Positions 8,784-19,253 are shown, counted from the first letter of the stretch. The stretch: 64,000 nt of DNA from Candidatus Endobugula sp. (GCA_020628895.1 JAHDEM010000001.1:117700-181699); one strand, 5' to 3'. Translations and numbers: made by a program. Notes: generated by a model not told the origin, from the sequence alone.

Positions 8784-11700
8784 TTACTGTGGTGTTAGTT
8801 TTTGCAGTATTTTTTCTACAGTAATAATACGTTCTTCAGCTGACATCATATCAATGTTAAAGACAAACTGATTACCCCCGCGTAGCTGATAGTGTTGGGG
8901 TTGGCTCTGGACTAGATTAACGATGGTCAGTGGATCGATCACTGGAGTTGCTGAAAATTCTATGAGCCCACGGTGAGCATTGGCATCTATTTTGGTGATG
9001 CCTAATTTTTCAGCTCGCAATTTCAGTTGTGTCACTCGAATAAGATGTTTACAGGGCTCAGGCAGTAGGCCAAAGCGATCAATCATCTCTATTTGAAGTT
9101 CATCAAAATCACGATGATCTTTAATAGATGATAAGCGTTTATAAAAGATCAAACGAGTGTGTACATCAGGCAGATAATCATCTGGGATGAGCGCAGGGAT
9201 ATGAAGATTAATATCAACCGTATCCGGCTGTAATACTTGCGTGGTAATAGTTTTACCTTCACGGATGGCCTGCACCGTTTCTTCCAGCATTTCCATATAC
9301 AGCGTGAAACCAATAGATTGTATCTGGCCACTTTGATCATCACCGAGTAATTCACCAGCACCGCGAATTTCTAAATCGTGAGTCGCTAGGGTAAAGCCAG
9401 CACCAAGATCATCGGCTTGAGCGATGGCATCAAGGCGTTTTTGGGCATCCGCAGTCATGACTTTTGATGGTGGTGTGAGTAAGTAAGCATAGGCTTGGTG
9501 ATGAGATCGACCAACACGACCGCGTAATTGGTGTAACTGTGCCAAGCCAAATTTATCCGCTCGCTCAATAATAATTGTATTAGCATTGGGAATATCAATA
9601 CCTGTTTCAATAATGGTGCTACACACCAAAACATTATAACGTTGGTGATAAAACTCAGACATGACATATTCCAGTTCCTTTTCTCGCAACTGTCCGTGGG
9701 CTACACCAACACGTGCTTCTGGAATAAGGGCTTCTAACTCCTGCGCTGTTTTCTCAATGGTTTTTACTTCATTGTGAAGAAAATAAACCTGACCGCCGCG
9801 CAGTAATTCACGTAATACCGCTTCTTTAATGAGTCCATCATCGGTTTGACGAACAAATGTTTTAACAGACAAACGTCGTGCAGGAGCAGTGGCAATAATC
9901 GATAAATCTCGGATGCTATGCATGGCCATATTGAGTGTTCGAGGAATCGGTGTTGCTGTTAGTGTAAGGATATCTACTTCACTTCGGAGTGCTTTAATGG
10001 CTTCTTTTTGACGAACACCAAAACGGTGTTCTTCATCGATAATTAATAAACCTAAGTCTTTAAATTCAAACTGACTGCTAAGAATTTTATGGGTCCCAAT
10101 TAAAATATCAATTTTTCCTGAAGCAACATCATCTTCAATTCCTTTAGTTTTTTTCGCACTTTTAAATCGAGAAATAACTTCAACATTAACTGGCCAGTCC
10201 ACAAAACGGTCGACAAAGTTTTCGTAATGTTGTTGCGCAAGCAAGGTGGTTGGCACTAATACAGCCACCTGTTTGCCTGCTTGTGTTGCAATAAAAGCGG
10301 CACGCATTGCCACCTCAGTTTTACCAAAGCCTACATCACCACAAACGAGTCTATCCATGGGTTTATTCGATAACATATCGTTGCGAACGGCGTGTATAGC
10401 GGCTTCTTGGTCGGGCGTTTCTTCAAAGGGGAAGGTGCTCGCAAATTGTAAATAGTCTTGTTTGCTGTAAGGAAAAGAAAAACCGACGCGGGCATCTCTG
10501 CGAGCATAAATATCTAATAATTCTGCGGCGACATCGCGCACTTCCTTTGCCGCTTTTTCTTTGGCTTTTTGCCATTGATCACTACCTAATTTATGCAATG
10601 GCGCTAAGCCTTCGGCAGAACCGGTATAGCGACTAATAAAATGTAAATGTGTAACAGGAACATATAATTTAGCATCGTTAGCATACTGAAGCATTAAAAA
10701 CTCATCCGTTTGCTGGTCATTACCATGTCCAGTGGTAATCGTTTTTAGCCCCAAATAACGACCCACACCATGATCAAGGTGAACAACTGGTGCACCTATT
10801 TTTAATTCAGTGAGGTTTTTAATGACTTGTTCATTAATATCTTGCGATGTTTTTCTGCGGCGGCGCTGTTTAACTTGGTTGCCAAAGAGTTGCGTTTCGG
10901 TGATGACCGCTATACTGGGCTGACTTAATAAAAAACCATTTTCGATATGAGAGTCGGTAATGGCTAATGAGGTATCACTATCGATAAATTGTTGCCAGTT
11001 TTCAATATATTCAGGGGTGATTCCTAAGGGGCGTAACAAATCTAATAATGCTTCTCTTCGACCAGCAGATTCGGCACAAAAAAGTACACGATACTCATTA
11101 TTACCGCTCCCATCATCGCATCCACCGCCCAATAAAAAGGATTCTAAAGCGGCAAAAGGTTTGGGGGCTTGTGCATTTACAGTAAGATCAGGTAAGGCAA
11201 GACTATTAAAATGTACATGTCCCTCTTGAGCATTATTAATAACAGACTGATTAAATTGCTTACACTGGGCAAATACTTCTGGCACGGTTAAAAATATATC
11301 GTTGGGTGCAAGAATAGGGCGTTGTAAATCGCCACAGCGGCTGTCATAACGATTATGAATTTCACGCCAAAAATTATCGCCTGCTGCTTCATTACCCACA
11401 AAAGAAAATAAATGTGTATTCTCAGGTAGATAATCAAACAGCGACGCGCATTGATCAAAAAATAAGGGCAAATAATACTCAATTCCAGCAGGTGCTAAGC
11501 CGTCGCTAATATCCTGATAAATGGGACACTGACGGTGATCGACAGAAAACGTTTCATGCCATTGAGTGCGAAATGCACGAATGCCATCAGCATCTAAGGG
11601 AAATTCTTTGGCTGGTAACAGGTAGATATCATCGACTTTGTTGATACTGCGCTGTGTTTCAGGGTCAAATGTTCGCAGCGTCTCTACCTCATCATCAAAG

Positions 11701-12302
11701 AGATCGATACGATAGGGTAAGTCGCTCCCCATAGGATATAAATCCACTAAAGAGCCCCTAATGGCAAACTCACCATGTGTGTATACCGTATCTACACAGC
11801 GATAACCCGATAGCTCCAATTGTCTGCGCATATTATCGATATTAAAAGGGTCATTTTGCCGGATAATAAAGCTATATTTTTGCAAATAACTCACCGGCGG
11901 CAGACGGCACATCAGGGTGTTCATGGCAACGACCACAACTCCTTTTTTAAGATGGCTGATTTTGTGTAAGGTCTCTAACCGTGAAGAGACAATGTCGTCG
12001 TGCGGAGAAAATATATCGTAAGGTAATATTTCCCAATCGGTGAAATGTAGTACAGGAATATTATGTTGATTGTTGGTATCGTTAAAAAACCGTAACTCTT
12101 CCAGCAAATGATTCGCGCTAGATGTGTCTGGTGTGACCACTAAAATAGCTTCATGTGCTTTAGCTGTATTAATAATGCTTAGTGCGGCAGATGCGCCAAA
12201 TAAACCACTCCATTGTTGCTTTGACAGTATTTTGGTTGTTGATGAAGCAACAGGAGGTGAAATAGGGGATATGACAGCCGAAGAGGTTACAGAAGAAGCC
12301 AT
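8784..12302 (-). CDS. mfd: Transcription-repair coupling factor Mfd
   Basis: Mfd is an ATP-dependent translocase that removes RNA polymerase stalled at lesions and recruits UvrA. The 1172 residues are slightly above the 1148 of E. coli. In order it has the UvrB-homology region (LPYDIFSPHDDIVSSRLETL), the polymerase-binding CarD-like/RID domain (GAPVVHLDHGVGRYLGL), helicase motif I GDVGFGKTEVAMRA, motif II DEEH, and motif III TLTATPIPRTL. Motif VI is in QLRGRVGRS, and the C-terminal TRCF domain ends the protein. All motifs are intact. It shares an operon with the csiV-like gene downstream. Confidence 0.98.
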   Translation of the reverse strand: MASSVTSSAVISPISPPVASSTTKILSKQQWSGLFGASAALSIINTAKAHEAILVVTPDTSSANHLLEELRFFNDTNNQHNIPVLHFTDWEILPYDIFSPHDDIVSSRLETLHKISHLKKGVVVVAMNTLMCRLPPVSYLQKYSFIIRQNDPFNIDNMRRQLELSGYRCVDTVYTHGEFAIRGSLVDLYPMGSDLPYRIDLFDDEVETLRTFDPETQRSINKVDDIYLLPAKEFPLDADGIRAFRTQWHETFSVDHRQCPIYQDISDGLAPAGIEYYLPLFFDQCASLFDYLPENTHLFSFVGNEAAGDNFWREIHNRYDSRCGDLQRPILAPNDIFLTVPEVFAQCKQFNQSVINNAQEGHVHFNSLALPDLTVNAQAPKPFAALESFLLGGGCDDGSGNNEYRVLFCAESAGRREALLDLLRPLGITPEYIENWQQFIDSDTSLAITDSHIENGFLLSQPSIAVITETQLFGNQVKQRRRRKTSQDINEQVIKNLTELKIGAPVVHLDHGVGRYLGLKTITTGHGNDQQTDEFLMLQYANDAKLYVPVTHLHFISRYTGSAEGLAPLHKLGSDQWQKAKEKAAKEVRDVAAELLDIYARRDARVGFSFPYSKQDYLQFASTFPFEETPDQEAAIHAVRNDMLSNKPMDRLVCGDVGFGKTEVAMRAAFIATQAGKQVAVLVPTTLLAQQHYENFVDRFVDWPVNVEVISRFKSAKKTKGIEDDVASGKIDILIGTHKILSSQFEFKDLGLLIIDEEHRFGVRQKEAIKALRSEVDILTLTATPIPRTLNMAMHSIRDLSIIATAPARRLSVKTFVRQTDDGLIKEAVLRELLRGGQVYFLHNEVKTIEKTAQELEALIPEARVGVAHGQLREKELEYVMSEFYHQRYNVLVCSTIIETGIDIPNANTIIIERADKFGLAQLHQLRGRVGRSHHQAYAYLLTPPSKVMTADAQKRLDAIAQADDLGAGFTLATHDLEIRGAGELLGDDQSGQIQSIGFTLYMEMLEETVQAIREGKTITTQVLQPDTVDINLHIPALIPDDYLPDVHTRLIFYKRLSSIKDHRDFDELQIEMIDRFGLLPEPCKHLIRVTQLKLRAEKLGITKIDANAHRGLIEFSATPVIDPLTIVNLVQSQPQHYQLRGGNQFVFNIDMMSAEERIITVEKILQKLTPQ

Positions 12303-12406
12303 AAAATAGAGGGTCTCAATCAGATCAAAAGCGTGCTATTGTAACGGAGCAGATCGTGCTAGTCTGCGTCAATTTGTAAATAATGGTGGTTTCTCTCTCA
12401 GGTTGT

Positions 12407-13087
12407 ATGAAAAATAATCGCTTTAAATGGTTTGTACTGTTATTCACTATAATCTTAGCTGGGTGTGGTGGCTCCTTTGACGTTAAACAACTCGGAAAAG
12501 GCGATATCGACTTTGTTGCCGATTCCCATCGTAAAGAATCAGAGCGCTTATTGTATGAATTAATGGAAAAGCTGTATAAGCGCAACCCTAATGAGTTAGC
12601 CAAGCAAGCATCGCCAACGGTGGAGGCACAAGTTGAAAGACTTAAAGCTGCGATTAAAGAAGATAGTCCACTATATATCGATGGTTTAGAGGGCGTCGCA
12701 TTATTGCAGCAGGCTTTTTCACCAGATTTTACTGGTGACAGAGTGTTTACCTTAGTCGGTGGCTTATTAAGCATGGTCCACAAAAGTTATGGTTACCATG
12801 TGGAATTTTTTATTTTTGATAAGCTCGATCAACAAAAACTTTATAATTCCGCTCGAAATTTAGAAGTGTCTTCTTGGCGTTTGCGTACCGAAAAAGATAT
12901 TCACGGTGAACGTCTTATCCTGTCTACAGAGCTTATCGGCGAAACCACCAATTTAAGCTTTGAACGATTAATTTCTAAACTGATATCCATACAAGATATG
13001 ATGGCTATTATCGCTTCCGATGGTGGGCGCCGGACTATTAACGGGGTAGCTCAGGGAGTAGCGAAGGCTGTATTCCTGCCCATTTAG
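12407..13087 (+). CDS. Predicted lipoprotein, unknown function
   Basis: From ATG 12407 the product has a short basic start (MKNNRFKW), a hydrophobic core and a lipobox ILAGC, so an outer- or inner-membrane lipoprotein is predicted. The mature part of about 200 aa is mixed alpha/beta; the C-terminal stretch LISIQDMMAIIASDGGRRTINGVA is moderately hydrophobic. The upstream in-frame ATG 12383 would add 8 residues and gives a poorer signal. The gene is divergent from mfd with 104 bp between starts. I do not recognise a domain, although similar lipoproteins occur beside mfd in related genomes. Confidence 0.75.
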   Translation: MKNNRFKWFVLLFTIILAGCGGSFDVKQLGKGDIDFVADSHRKESERLLYELMEKLYKRNPNELAKQASPTVEAQVERLKAAIKEDSPLYIDGLEGVALLQQAFSPDFTGDRVFTLVGGLLSMVHKSYGYHVEFFIFDKLDQQKLYNSARNLEVSSWRLRTEKDIHGERLILSTELIGETTNLSFERLISKLISIQDMMAIIASDGGRRTINGVAQGVAKAVFLPI

Positions 13088-13099
13088 TGTTTTCATCTC

Positions 13100-13119
13100 A
13101 GCGAAGTTTTTTTCGCTTT
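13100..13119 (+). terminator. Weak terminator-like hairpin after the lipoprotein gene
   Basis: AGCGAA and TTCGCT pair across a T-rich loop, followed by TTA. The stem is only 6 bp and the trailing T run is short, so termination would be weak. Confidence 0.3.
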
Positions 13120-13234
13120 ACTGTGTAGTTATATCAACTACTGACTCTAGATAAATTTGTTATGCCTAAACAATCACGTTTGTGGTGGGGGCAGCTATAC
13201 TCAATAGCATACTATTTTATTCTGGAGAGTTATT

Positions 13235-14098
13235 ATGTTGCGTATGTCGTTAGCTCGGTTTACATTGGCATTTTTTTCATCCTTCTTGCTAGTTTTTTCC
13301 TTTGTAGCCATGCCTGTACAAGCAGATGGCCACAAAAAAGTATATTCATTCGGCGTGGTACCGCAGCAATCCGCTAAACGCTTGGCCAAACTGTGGTCGC
13401 CAGTATTGGCCTATGTGAGCGACAAAACGGGTGTTGAAATACAGTTTAAAACCGCAAAAAACATCCCCACTTTTGAAAAACGTCTTGCAGAGGGTGCTTA
13501 TGATTTAGCCTATATGAACCCTTACCACTTTACGGTATTCAACAGCGATCCGGGCTATAAAGCCATGGCTGTGCGTCAAAAACAACCGATTAAAGGCATT
13601 ATGGTGGTACGTAAGGATAGTGATGTTACATCGATGGATCAGTTAGCTGATCAAACTCTTGCATTTCCTGCTCCGGCAGCATTCGCGGCTAGCGTATTGC
13701 CAAGGGCTTATTTGAGCAATAATAATATTTCATTTTCTTCAAAATATGTCTCCTCTCACGACTCGGTCTATTTAGCTGTTTCTAAAGGCTTGTTTCCGGC
13801 GGGAGGCGGTGTTTTGCGCACATTTAACAATACCAGCCCAGAGGTAAGGGAACAGCTAAAAGTGATGTGGACTTCGCAAGCATTTACCCCCCATGCTATT
13901 GCAGCTCATCCTTCTTTCAATGCTGATGATTTTAAAAAGATTCAAGAAGCTTTTGTCGCGATGGCATCAGATCCTGAGGGTAAAGCCTTATTAGCCTCCT
14001 TAAAGATTAAGCATGGTTTAATTGTGGCTCAGGATAGTACTTGGGATGATGTGAGAGGCCTTGGTATCGATTTATTAAATCAGCTTATTAAGCAGTAG
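13235..14098 (+). CDS. PhnD-like periplasmic binding protein, orphan
   Basis: This 287-residue secreted protein has a signal peptide ending near AMPVQADG. It also has the PhnD/phosphonate-type binding fold: YSFGVVPQQSAKRLAKLWSPV, FEKRLAEGAYDLAYMNPYHF and LAFPAPAAFAASVLPRAYL. GGAGAG precedes the ATG. No permease or ATPase gene is nearby. Instead a membrane histidine kinase starts 11 bp after the stop. The likely role is therefore ligand presentation to the kinase rather than uptake. PhnD-like sensors of this kind are known to bind varied oxyanions; the ligand here cannot be deduced. Confidence 0.88.
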   Translation: MLRMSLARFTLAFFSSFLLVFSFVAMPVQADGHKKVYSFGVVPQQSAKRLAKLWSPVLAYVSDKTGVEIQFKTAKNIPTFEKRLAEGAYDLAYMNPYHFTVFNSDPGYKAMAVRQKQPIKGIMVVRKDSDVTSMDQLADQTLAFPAPAAFAASVLPRAYLSNNNISFSSKYVSSHDSVYLAVSKGLFPAGGGVLRTFNNTSPEVREQLKVMWTSQAFTPHAIAAHPSFNADDFKKIQEAFVAMASDPEGKALLASLKIKHGLIVAQDSTWDDVRGLGIDLLNQLIKQ

Positions 14099-14109
14099 TG
14101 TAGCTGTTT

Positions 14110-15741
14110 ATGTCTTTGCGTTTAAAGACCATATTGGGTGTTGGTCTTATTGAGGCAGTGTTACTGGTGATTTTGATCACCAGTGTCTTAAACTATATGC
14201 GTTTATCGAGTGTGCAAAACCTGGAGAATTACGTTTCAACCACCAGCACCTTGTTTGCCACAACCACCAAAGATGCGGTTTTATCTTTTGATTTAGCGTC
14301 TCTAGAAAACTTCGTGGAAGAAATTTTAACTAACGAAGGGGTGCTCTATGCCCGTATTAAAGATGGGGATAACAATATATTGGCAGAGGGTGGGTTGGAG
14401 GAATATCTTGACCAACCCTTTACTGTTGATACTCAATATGAAGATGTTAATGATGGTGTTTATGACGCAGAGCAATTGATTACAGTAGATGATGCTTTAT
14501 ATGGTCGTATCGAGATGGGGTTTTCTACCCAACAAATTGAACAAGCTGTGGTAGAAACAAGAAAACTGGCGGCGACCATTGCTATTGCAGAAATGTTACT
14601 GGTGGCTTTGTTCTCTTTTATTCTGGGTGTTTATTTAACCAAACAATTAAAGGTGCTGCGTAACTCTGCTCGTCGAATTGCAGAAGGGGATTTAACACAA
14701 TCTATTGATATTAAAGCAAGAGATGAAATAGGAGAGGTAGCTCACTCTTTTAATAAAATGATTGTCAGTTTAAACGAAGCGAATCAGCAAACTGAACAAT
14801 ATCAGCAAGAGCTCGAAGGGTTAAATAAATCACTAGAAGATAGAGTGAAAAAACGCACGCAACAAATTCTCCAACAAAAAGATAAATTAGAAGAAGCTTA
14901 CGGAAAGCTGCAAGAAACACAAGAGCAGCTCGTGCAATCAGAAAAAATGGCTTCTATTGGTCAGTTAGCAGCGGGGGTGGCTCATGAGATTAATAATCCC
15001 GTTGGTTTTATTAAAAGTAACCTATCGTCACTCACTGGGTATATTCAATCTTATCAAGAACTGATTGATAAGCAACAAGCGTTATTAAACTCGTTGGAAG
15101 CATCCGCAGAAACTGAAGATGCTAAAACATCTTTTCATCAAATCAAAGAATACTGGGAAGAAAAAGATATTGATTTTGTTAACGAGGATATTGTCACACT
15201 GGTAACCGAGTCTATTGATGGCACAGACCGAGTAGCAGAAATTGTAAAAGGTTTAAAAGTATATAGTCATGCTTCTGAAGACGAAATGGAAGAATGCAAT
15301 ATCAATACTTGTTTAGAAAATACCTTAAAGATGTTAAATAACGAGCTTAAATATGGCTGCGAAGTTATCACAGATTTCCATGAATTGCCTTTATGTCGCT
15401 GTAATGGCAGTAAAGTGACACAGGTATTTACCAACTTAATTGTTAACGCCATACAAGCGATGGATGGTAAAGGCGTGCTGAAAATACAAACATTGCATAA
15501 GCCGTCACTTAACCCTGATTCAATAGTGATTAAAATTTTAGATTCCGGAAAAGGTATTCCAGAAGAAAACTTATCAAAGTTATTTGATCCTTTTTTTACG
15601 ACAAAAGCAGTGGGTGAGGGGACAGGTTTAGGTTTATCAATATCTCAAGGCATTATTCATGATCATAATGGAACGATGGAAGTCAATAGTAAGGTGGGAA
15701 AGGGAACTATGTTTACGATTACTCTTCCTGTTAACACATAG
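14110..15741 (+). CDS. Transmembrane sensor histidine kinase (HAMP)
   Basis: This 543-residue kinase has a membrane segment at about 8-28, a periplasmic domain to about 152, and a second membrane segment at about 155-178. A HAMP domain (about 178-228) and a coiled coil (about 225-280) follow. The H-box SIGQLAAGVAHEINNPVGF carries His292. The ATPase part has the N box (NLIVNAIQAMDG), DSGKGIP, the FFTTK loop and GTGLGLSIS, so it looks active. The preceding PhnD-like protein is 11 bp away and is the probable periplasmic partner. No cognate receiver is adjacent on the same strand; the phosphate may go to one of the regulators further on. This HEINNP class resembles the H-NOX-linked kinase at 23803-24777. 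Confidence 0.93.
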   Translation: MSLRLKTILGVGLIEAVLLVILITSVLNYMRLSSVQNLENYVSTTSTLFATTTKDAVLSFDLASLENFVEEILTNEGVLYARIKDGDNNILAEGGLEEYLDQPFTVDTQYEDVNDGVYDAEQLITVDDALYGRIEMGFSTQQIEQAVVETRKLAATIAIAEMLLVALFSFILGVYLTKQLKVLRNSARRIAEGDLTQSIDIKARDEIGEVAHSFNKMIVSLNEANQQTEQYQQELEGLNKSLEDRVKKRTQQILQQKDKLEEAYGKLQETQEQLVQSEKMASIGQLAAGVAHEINNPVGFIKSNLSSLTGYIQSYQELIDKQQALLNSLEASAETEDAKTSFHQIKEYWEEKDIDFVNEDIVTLVTESIDGTDRVAEIVKGLKVYSHASEDEMEECNINTCLENTLKMLNNELKYGCEVITDFHELPLCRCNGSKVTQVFTNLIVNAIQAMDGKGVLKIQTLHKPSLNPDSIVIKILDSGKGIPEENLSKLFDPFFTTKAVGEGTGLGLSISQGIIHDHNGTMEVNSKVGKGTMFTITLPVNT

Positions 15742-16495
15742 CTGGGTGTGACGATAAGTCTTTGGCAATGTTAAAATAAACCGTTGTACCTGAGCCAACA
15801 GTAGTTACTAAGGATATGTTGCCACCATGATTTTGGGTGATTTTTTTTGCTATGGTTAAGCCCATGCCTAAGCCAGGATATTTTTTTTGACTAACGCCTC
15901 GTCTAAATGCTTTAAACACCTTTTCAGTTAAGCTTTCTTTAATGCCAATACCATTGTCCTGAATTGAAAATTTCCAATAATTTTCGCCATCTTCACAGGA
16001 AATTTTAATGATTGTAGGTTTTTTGGCAGAACGGTAAAGCAGCGCATTATGTATTAAGTGGTAAAACAAAAGAGTGATTTCTTTTTGGTCACCTATCAAA
16101 ATGGGCAGATGATAGCATTCAATAGATGCATTAGACTGATTCATCAATAGTGATAGTTGTTGTTTGATGGTTTCGATAATCAATTCGCAATTACATTCTG
16201 ATGGGGTTTCTCTATGTGTATTTAATCGCGAAAGCTCCAAAAGCGCTGCTAGTGTTGCCTTTCCTCTTTTTGTACTTTCCATAATGTGTTGAAAGTGTTG
16301 GCGTGTTTTCTCATCAAAAGAATGGCCGTTTTTCTCCTCAATAATTTTCGAGAACCCTTCTATAGTTCGAAAAGGGCTACTTAAATCATGAGAAACAATA
16401 TAGGCAAAATCTTCGTACTCTTTTTTTAAAGCACGCAATTCCTGTTGTGTTTCTTCCAGTTTTATAGCTAACTCGGCTTTAGTTAGTAAATTCAT
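15731..16495 (-). CDS. Soluble sensor histidine kinase (phytochrome-type core)
   Basis: This 254-residue kinase contains only a short N-terminal coiled coil and a catalytic core. The H-box is DFAYIVSHDLSSPFRTIEGF (His36), typical of phytochrome-like kinases. The ATPase part has the N box (HLIHNALLYR), DNGIGI and GLGMGLTIAKKI. It lacks any sensor domain, so input probably comes through the regulator or larger kinase encoded upstream. Its end overlaps the convergent kinase gene by 11 bp. The response regulator 9 bp upstream on the same strand is the likely partner. Confidence 0.9.
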   Translation of the reverse strand: MNLLTKAELAIKLEETQQELRALKKEYEDFAYIVSHDLSSPFRTIEGFSKIIEEKNGHSFDEKTRQHFQHIMESTKRGKATLAALLELSRLNTHRETPSECNCELIIETIKQQLSLLMNQSNASIECYHLPILIGDQKEITLLFYHLIHNALLYRSAKKPTIIKISCEDGENYWKFSIQDNGIGIKESLTEKVFKAFRRGVSQKKYPGLGMGLTIAKKITQNHGGNISLVTTVGSGTTVYFNIAKDLSSHPAMC

Positions 16496-16504
16496 GTTTA
16501 ACTG

Positions 16505-16951
16505 TTATTTATTTTGATTAGGCAAGCAAACAATATCAACCCAAAAATTTTCTACATGCTGAACTACATCCATAAATTTAACAGCATCTACAGGTTTTAC
16601 GATATAACAATTAGCATGTAGGTCATAGCTACCAATAATATCTTTATCTGCTTGTGAACTGGTGAGTACTATAACAGGAGTGCGTTTTAAGTGTTTGTCA
16701 GCTTTGATAATTTCTAATACTTCTCGACCATCTGTAGCTGGTAAATTTAAATCCAGTAAGACAATGTCAGGTGTTAGTGCATCTTCATAACCGTTACGTT
16801 TAAATAAAAAGTCTAATGCTTCTTCACCATCTTGTGCAATATGTAAATTATTACGGAACTTGGCTTCTTCAAATGCCTCTTTTGTTAACTCTATATCTCC
16901 TTCATTATCTTCTACTAAAAGTATTTCTGCTAATCTTGCGTTAACTGTCAT
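16505..16951 (-). CDS. Single-domain response regulator (Rcp1-like)
   Basis: This 148-residue receiver has no output domain. Acidic residues are in LLVEDNEGD, the phosphoacceptor is Asp67 (VLLDLNLPATDG), and Lys119 is in YIVKPVD. The sequence type (NEGDIELTKEAFEEAK, NLHIAQDGEEALDFLF) is that of the small regulators paired with phytochrome-like kinases. It lies between two kinases of that class and overlaps the upstream one by 11 bp, so it probably relays phosphate between or from them. Confidence 0.94.
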   Translation of the reverse strand: MTVNARLAEILLVEDNEGDIELTKEAFEEAKFRNNLHIAQDGEEALDFLFKRNGYEDALTPDIVLLDLNLPATDGREVLEIIKADKHLKRTPVIVLTSSQADKDIIGSYDLHANCYIVKPVDAVKFMDVVQHVENFWVDIVCLPNQNK

Positions 16952-19253
16952 TATCTTCGCCTCTTATATTTTTTGTAATTGTAAAGTAGAATGTTGACCC
17001 TTTACCTTTTTCCGAACTAACCCAAATGTCGCCACTATGACGTTCAACAATTTTTTTACAGATGGATAGTCCTACCCCGGTTCCGGCAAACTGGTTTTTA
17101 CGGTGAAGTCGCTTAAATACATCGAATATTTTCTTATGATGTCGTTCTTCCATACCTATGCCATTGTCGGTAATAGAAAATTGCCAATAGCTACCTTGAT
17201 CAAGTGCCTGTATATGTACTAATGGAGTATTATCAGAACTCTGGTATTTCATACCATTATTAATCAAATTCTGGAATAATTGAAATAGTTGTGTTTTATT
17301 GCCTTCAATATAAGGTAAGGGGTCAAAAGTGATATTGCCTTGTTTTTCTTCTAGATAAAGCTGCATATTTTCCTTAACAGCGAGAATTAGCTCTTCGCAG
17401 TTAACGGTTTCTAATGCTTGCATATCATTATCGATACTCGAATAACTGAGAATATCGGCGATAAGTTGCTGGGCTCGTGAGGCTCCCTCGGTGATAAAGT
17501 GAAAGTATTTTTTTGTTTTTTCATCTTTTTCAAACTCATGCCCCATATAATTTTGTAGTTTTTCAGAGAAACTACGAATCATTCGCAAGGGCTCTTGTAG
17601 GTCATGAGAACATACAAAAGCAAAACGTTCTAGTTCGTTGTTAGAGTTAACGAGCTTGTCAATCAACTTTTCGCGATCAGATTCGGTTTGTTTTCTTGTA
17701 GTTATATCACGAACGATACCTGAAAAAATAATGCTGCCGTCGATATCAATTTCGCTAATAGATAAGTCCATTGGAAAGATTTCACCATTTTTACGCCTTC
17801 CTTTCACCTCTCTGCCAATACCAATAATTTTCTTTTTTCCTGTACTTAAATAATTGTTAAGGTAAGTATCATGTTCTGCTTTGTAAAGTGTAGGCATCAA
17901 TAAGTTAATATTATTGCCAATGACTTCCTGAGCTGAGTAGCCAAATATTTTTTCGCAAGCAGGGTTAAAGCTTTCAACTATCCCTTGGTTGTCAATAGTA
18001 ATGAGTCCGTCAACAGCATTGTTGATAATATTTCTTAAGCGTGTTTGTTTGTCTATTACAATTTTATCTGATTTATTTTTAGCTATTAAATCGTATTTAA
18101 AGCCATCTAGTGCCTTTGCCATTTGAGCAATTTCGTCGTTGCCAGAAATGTCGATTATTCGATCATAGTCACCAGATGCAATATGATTAGTGTCGTCAGT
18201 TAATCGTTGTAAACGACGAGTAATTTTAGGAATAACATACGAATGTATAATTAGAACAGTTAACGTTACGATGATAATCATAATACCTATCACTAATTGA
18301 ATATTACTATTAATGATATGGGTAAAGTTATTGAGTTGAGAATTCGTTCTTTCGCCTACTTTTTCTAGTAGTTGACCCAGTATAAGGTTGACCGTTTGTT
18401 CACTATTTTTATTTTTCTGAATGATGCTGTTAATACTATTGATATTTTCGTTGAGCCTTACTAGACACTCAAAAAAACCTTCTTTGTCAGTAATTTGTAT
18501 AAAAAGTTGGTTGGTTGCTAAGGCTATATCTTCTCGTAGTTCACTATCTTTAATCTGTGTTAATTGCTGAGTTATATTTCTTATAGCAATGGTATAACGG
18601 GACTCTAAGTATTTAACCTCATCTAAGTCTAAAAACTGTGCCTGAGTGTATTGACTGATTATTTCATCTAGGCGAAGTAAATTATCCTCAATCGGCGCAA
18701 TAAACGACGGTTTTTCCTGTGTTGTGGAGGCTGCTATTATTTGATGGCGGCGAATTTTTTTTCGAATATCTGTTATATTTTCACGTATATTACTAACATG
18801 TTGATTTGTTGTTGAACGGATACTTGCTCTATCAATAATAATAAGCGACTGCAATTGACTTGATGAATTGATAATATCTTCAAGTGGCTTAATAATGGGT
18901 GTTACATCCAACTCCTTTGGCGTTATTTCTTGTAGAGCCTCTAAATTTGTTTGTATTTTGTCTTCGCGCGCCTGAAGCCTCTCACTAAATGTAGCGTTAG
19001 CATTTTGATTGGTTGTTATTTGTTCAAGTAATGCGAGATATTCAAATAAAGATAGTGAAAATGCGTTAGAGGTTCTCAGCAAGGGTAGGGCTTCCTGAGT
19101 GAGTCGATATTGTGCATCACTAGTTTTGGATAAAGAGTTAATGGTAACTAGCAAACTTAATAGCGATAAAAATACAATAATAAAGAAGGCCAAAAAAAGT
19201 TTTAAAGAAATACTGGACTGAATCTTCTTAATAAGTGGCATGATTATCGTCAT
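16941..19253 (-). CDS. Transmembrane HAMP-PAS sensor histidine kinase
   Basis: This 770-residue kinase has a membrane segment at about 18-40 and a long, mostly helical periplasmic region of about 280 residues. A second membrane segment at about 318-340, HAMP (340-393) and a PAS domain (404-520, with the GRRKNGEIFPMDLSISE core) follow. The H-box is RFAFVCSHDLQEPLRMIRSF (His550), and the ATPase lobe has DNGIGM and GTGVGLSICKKI. It heads a kinase-regulator-kinase operon. A solute-binding protein gene diverges from it across a 149-bp gap and may supply its ligand. Confidence 0.93.
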   Translation of the reverse strand: MTIIMPLIKKIQSSISLKLFLAFFIIVFLSLLSLLVTINSLSKTSDAQYRLTQEALPLLRTSNAFSLSLFEYLALLEQITTNQNANATFSERLQAREDKIQTNLEALQEITPKELDVTPIIKPLEDIINSSSQLQSLIIIDRASIRSTTNQHVSNIRENITDIRKKIRRHQIIAASTTQEKPSFIAPIEDNLLRLDEIISQYTQAQFLDLDEVKYLESRYTIAIRNITQQLTQIKDSELREDIALATNQLFIQITDKEGFFECLVRLNENINSINSIIQKNKNSEQTVNLILGQLLEKVGERTNSQLNNFTHIINSNIQLVIGIMIIIVTLTVLIIHSYVIPKITRRLQRLTDDTNHIASGDYDRIIDISGNDEIAQMAKALDGFKYDLIAKNKSDKIVIDKQTRLRNIINNAVDGLITIDNQGIVESFNPACEKIFGYSAQEVIGNNINLLMPTLYKAEHDTYLNNYLSTGKKKIIGIGREVKGRRKNGEIFPMDLSISEIDIDGSIIFSGIVRDITTRKQTESDREKLIDKLVNSNNELERFAFVCSHDLQEPLRMIRSFSEKLQNYMGHEFEKDEKTKKYFHFITEGASRAQQLIADILSYSSIDNDMQALETVNCEELILAVKENMQLYLEEKQGNITFDPLPYIEGNKTQLFQLFQNLINNGMKYQSSDNTPLVHIQALDQGSYWQFSITDNGIGMEERHHKKIFDVFKRLHRKNQFAGTGVGLSICKKIVERHSGDIWVSSEKGKGSTFYFTITKNIRGEDNDS

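Noticed and set aside
16941..19253. Chemoreceptor (methyl-accepting protein) reading of the long periplasmic kinase
   Set aside because: PAS, H-box and ATPase motifs are complete and the receptor hairpin signature is missing.
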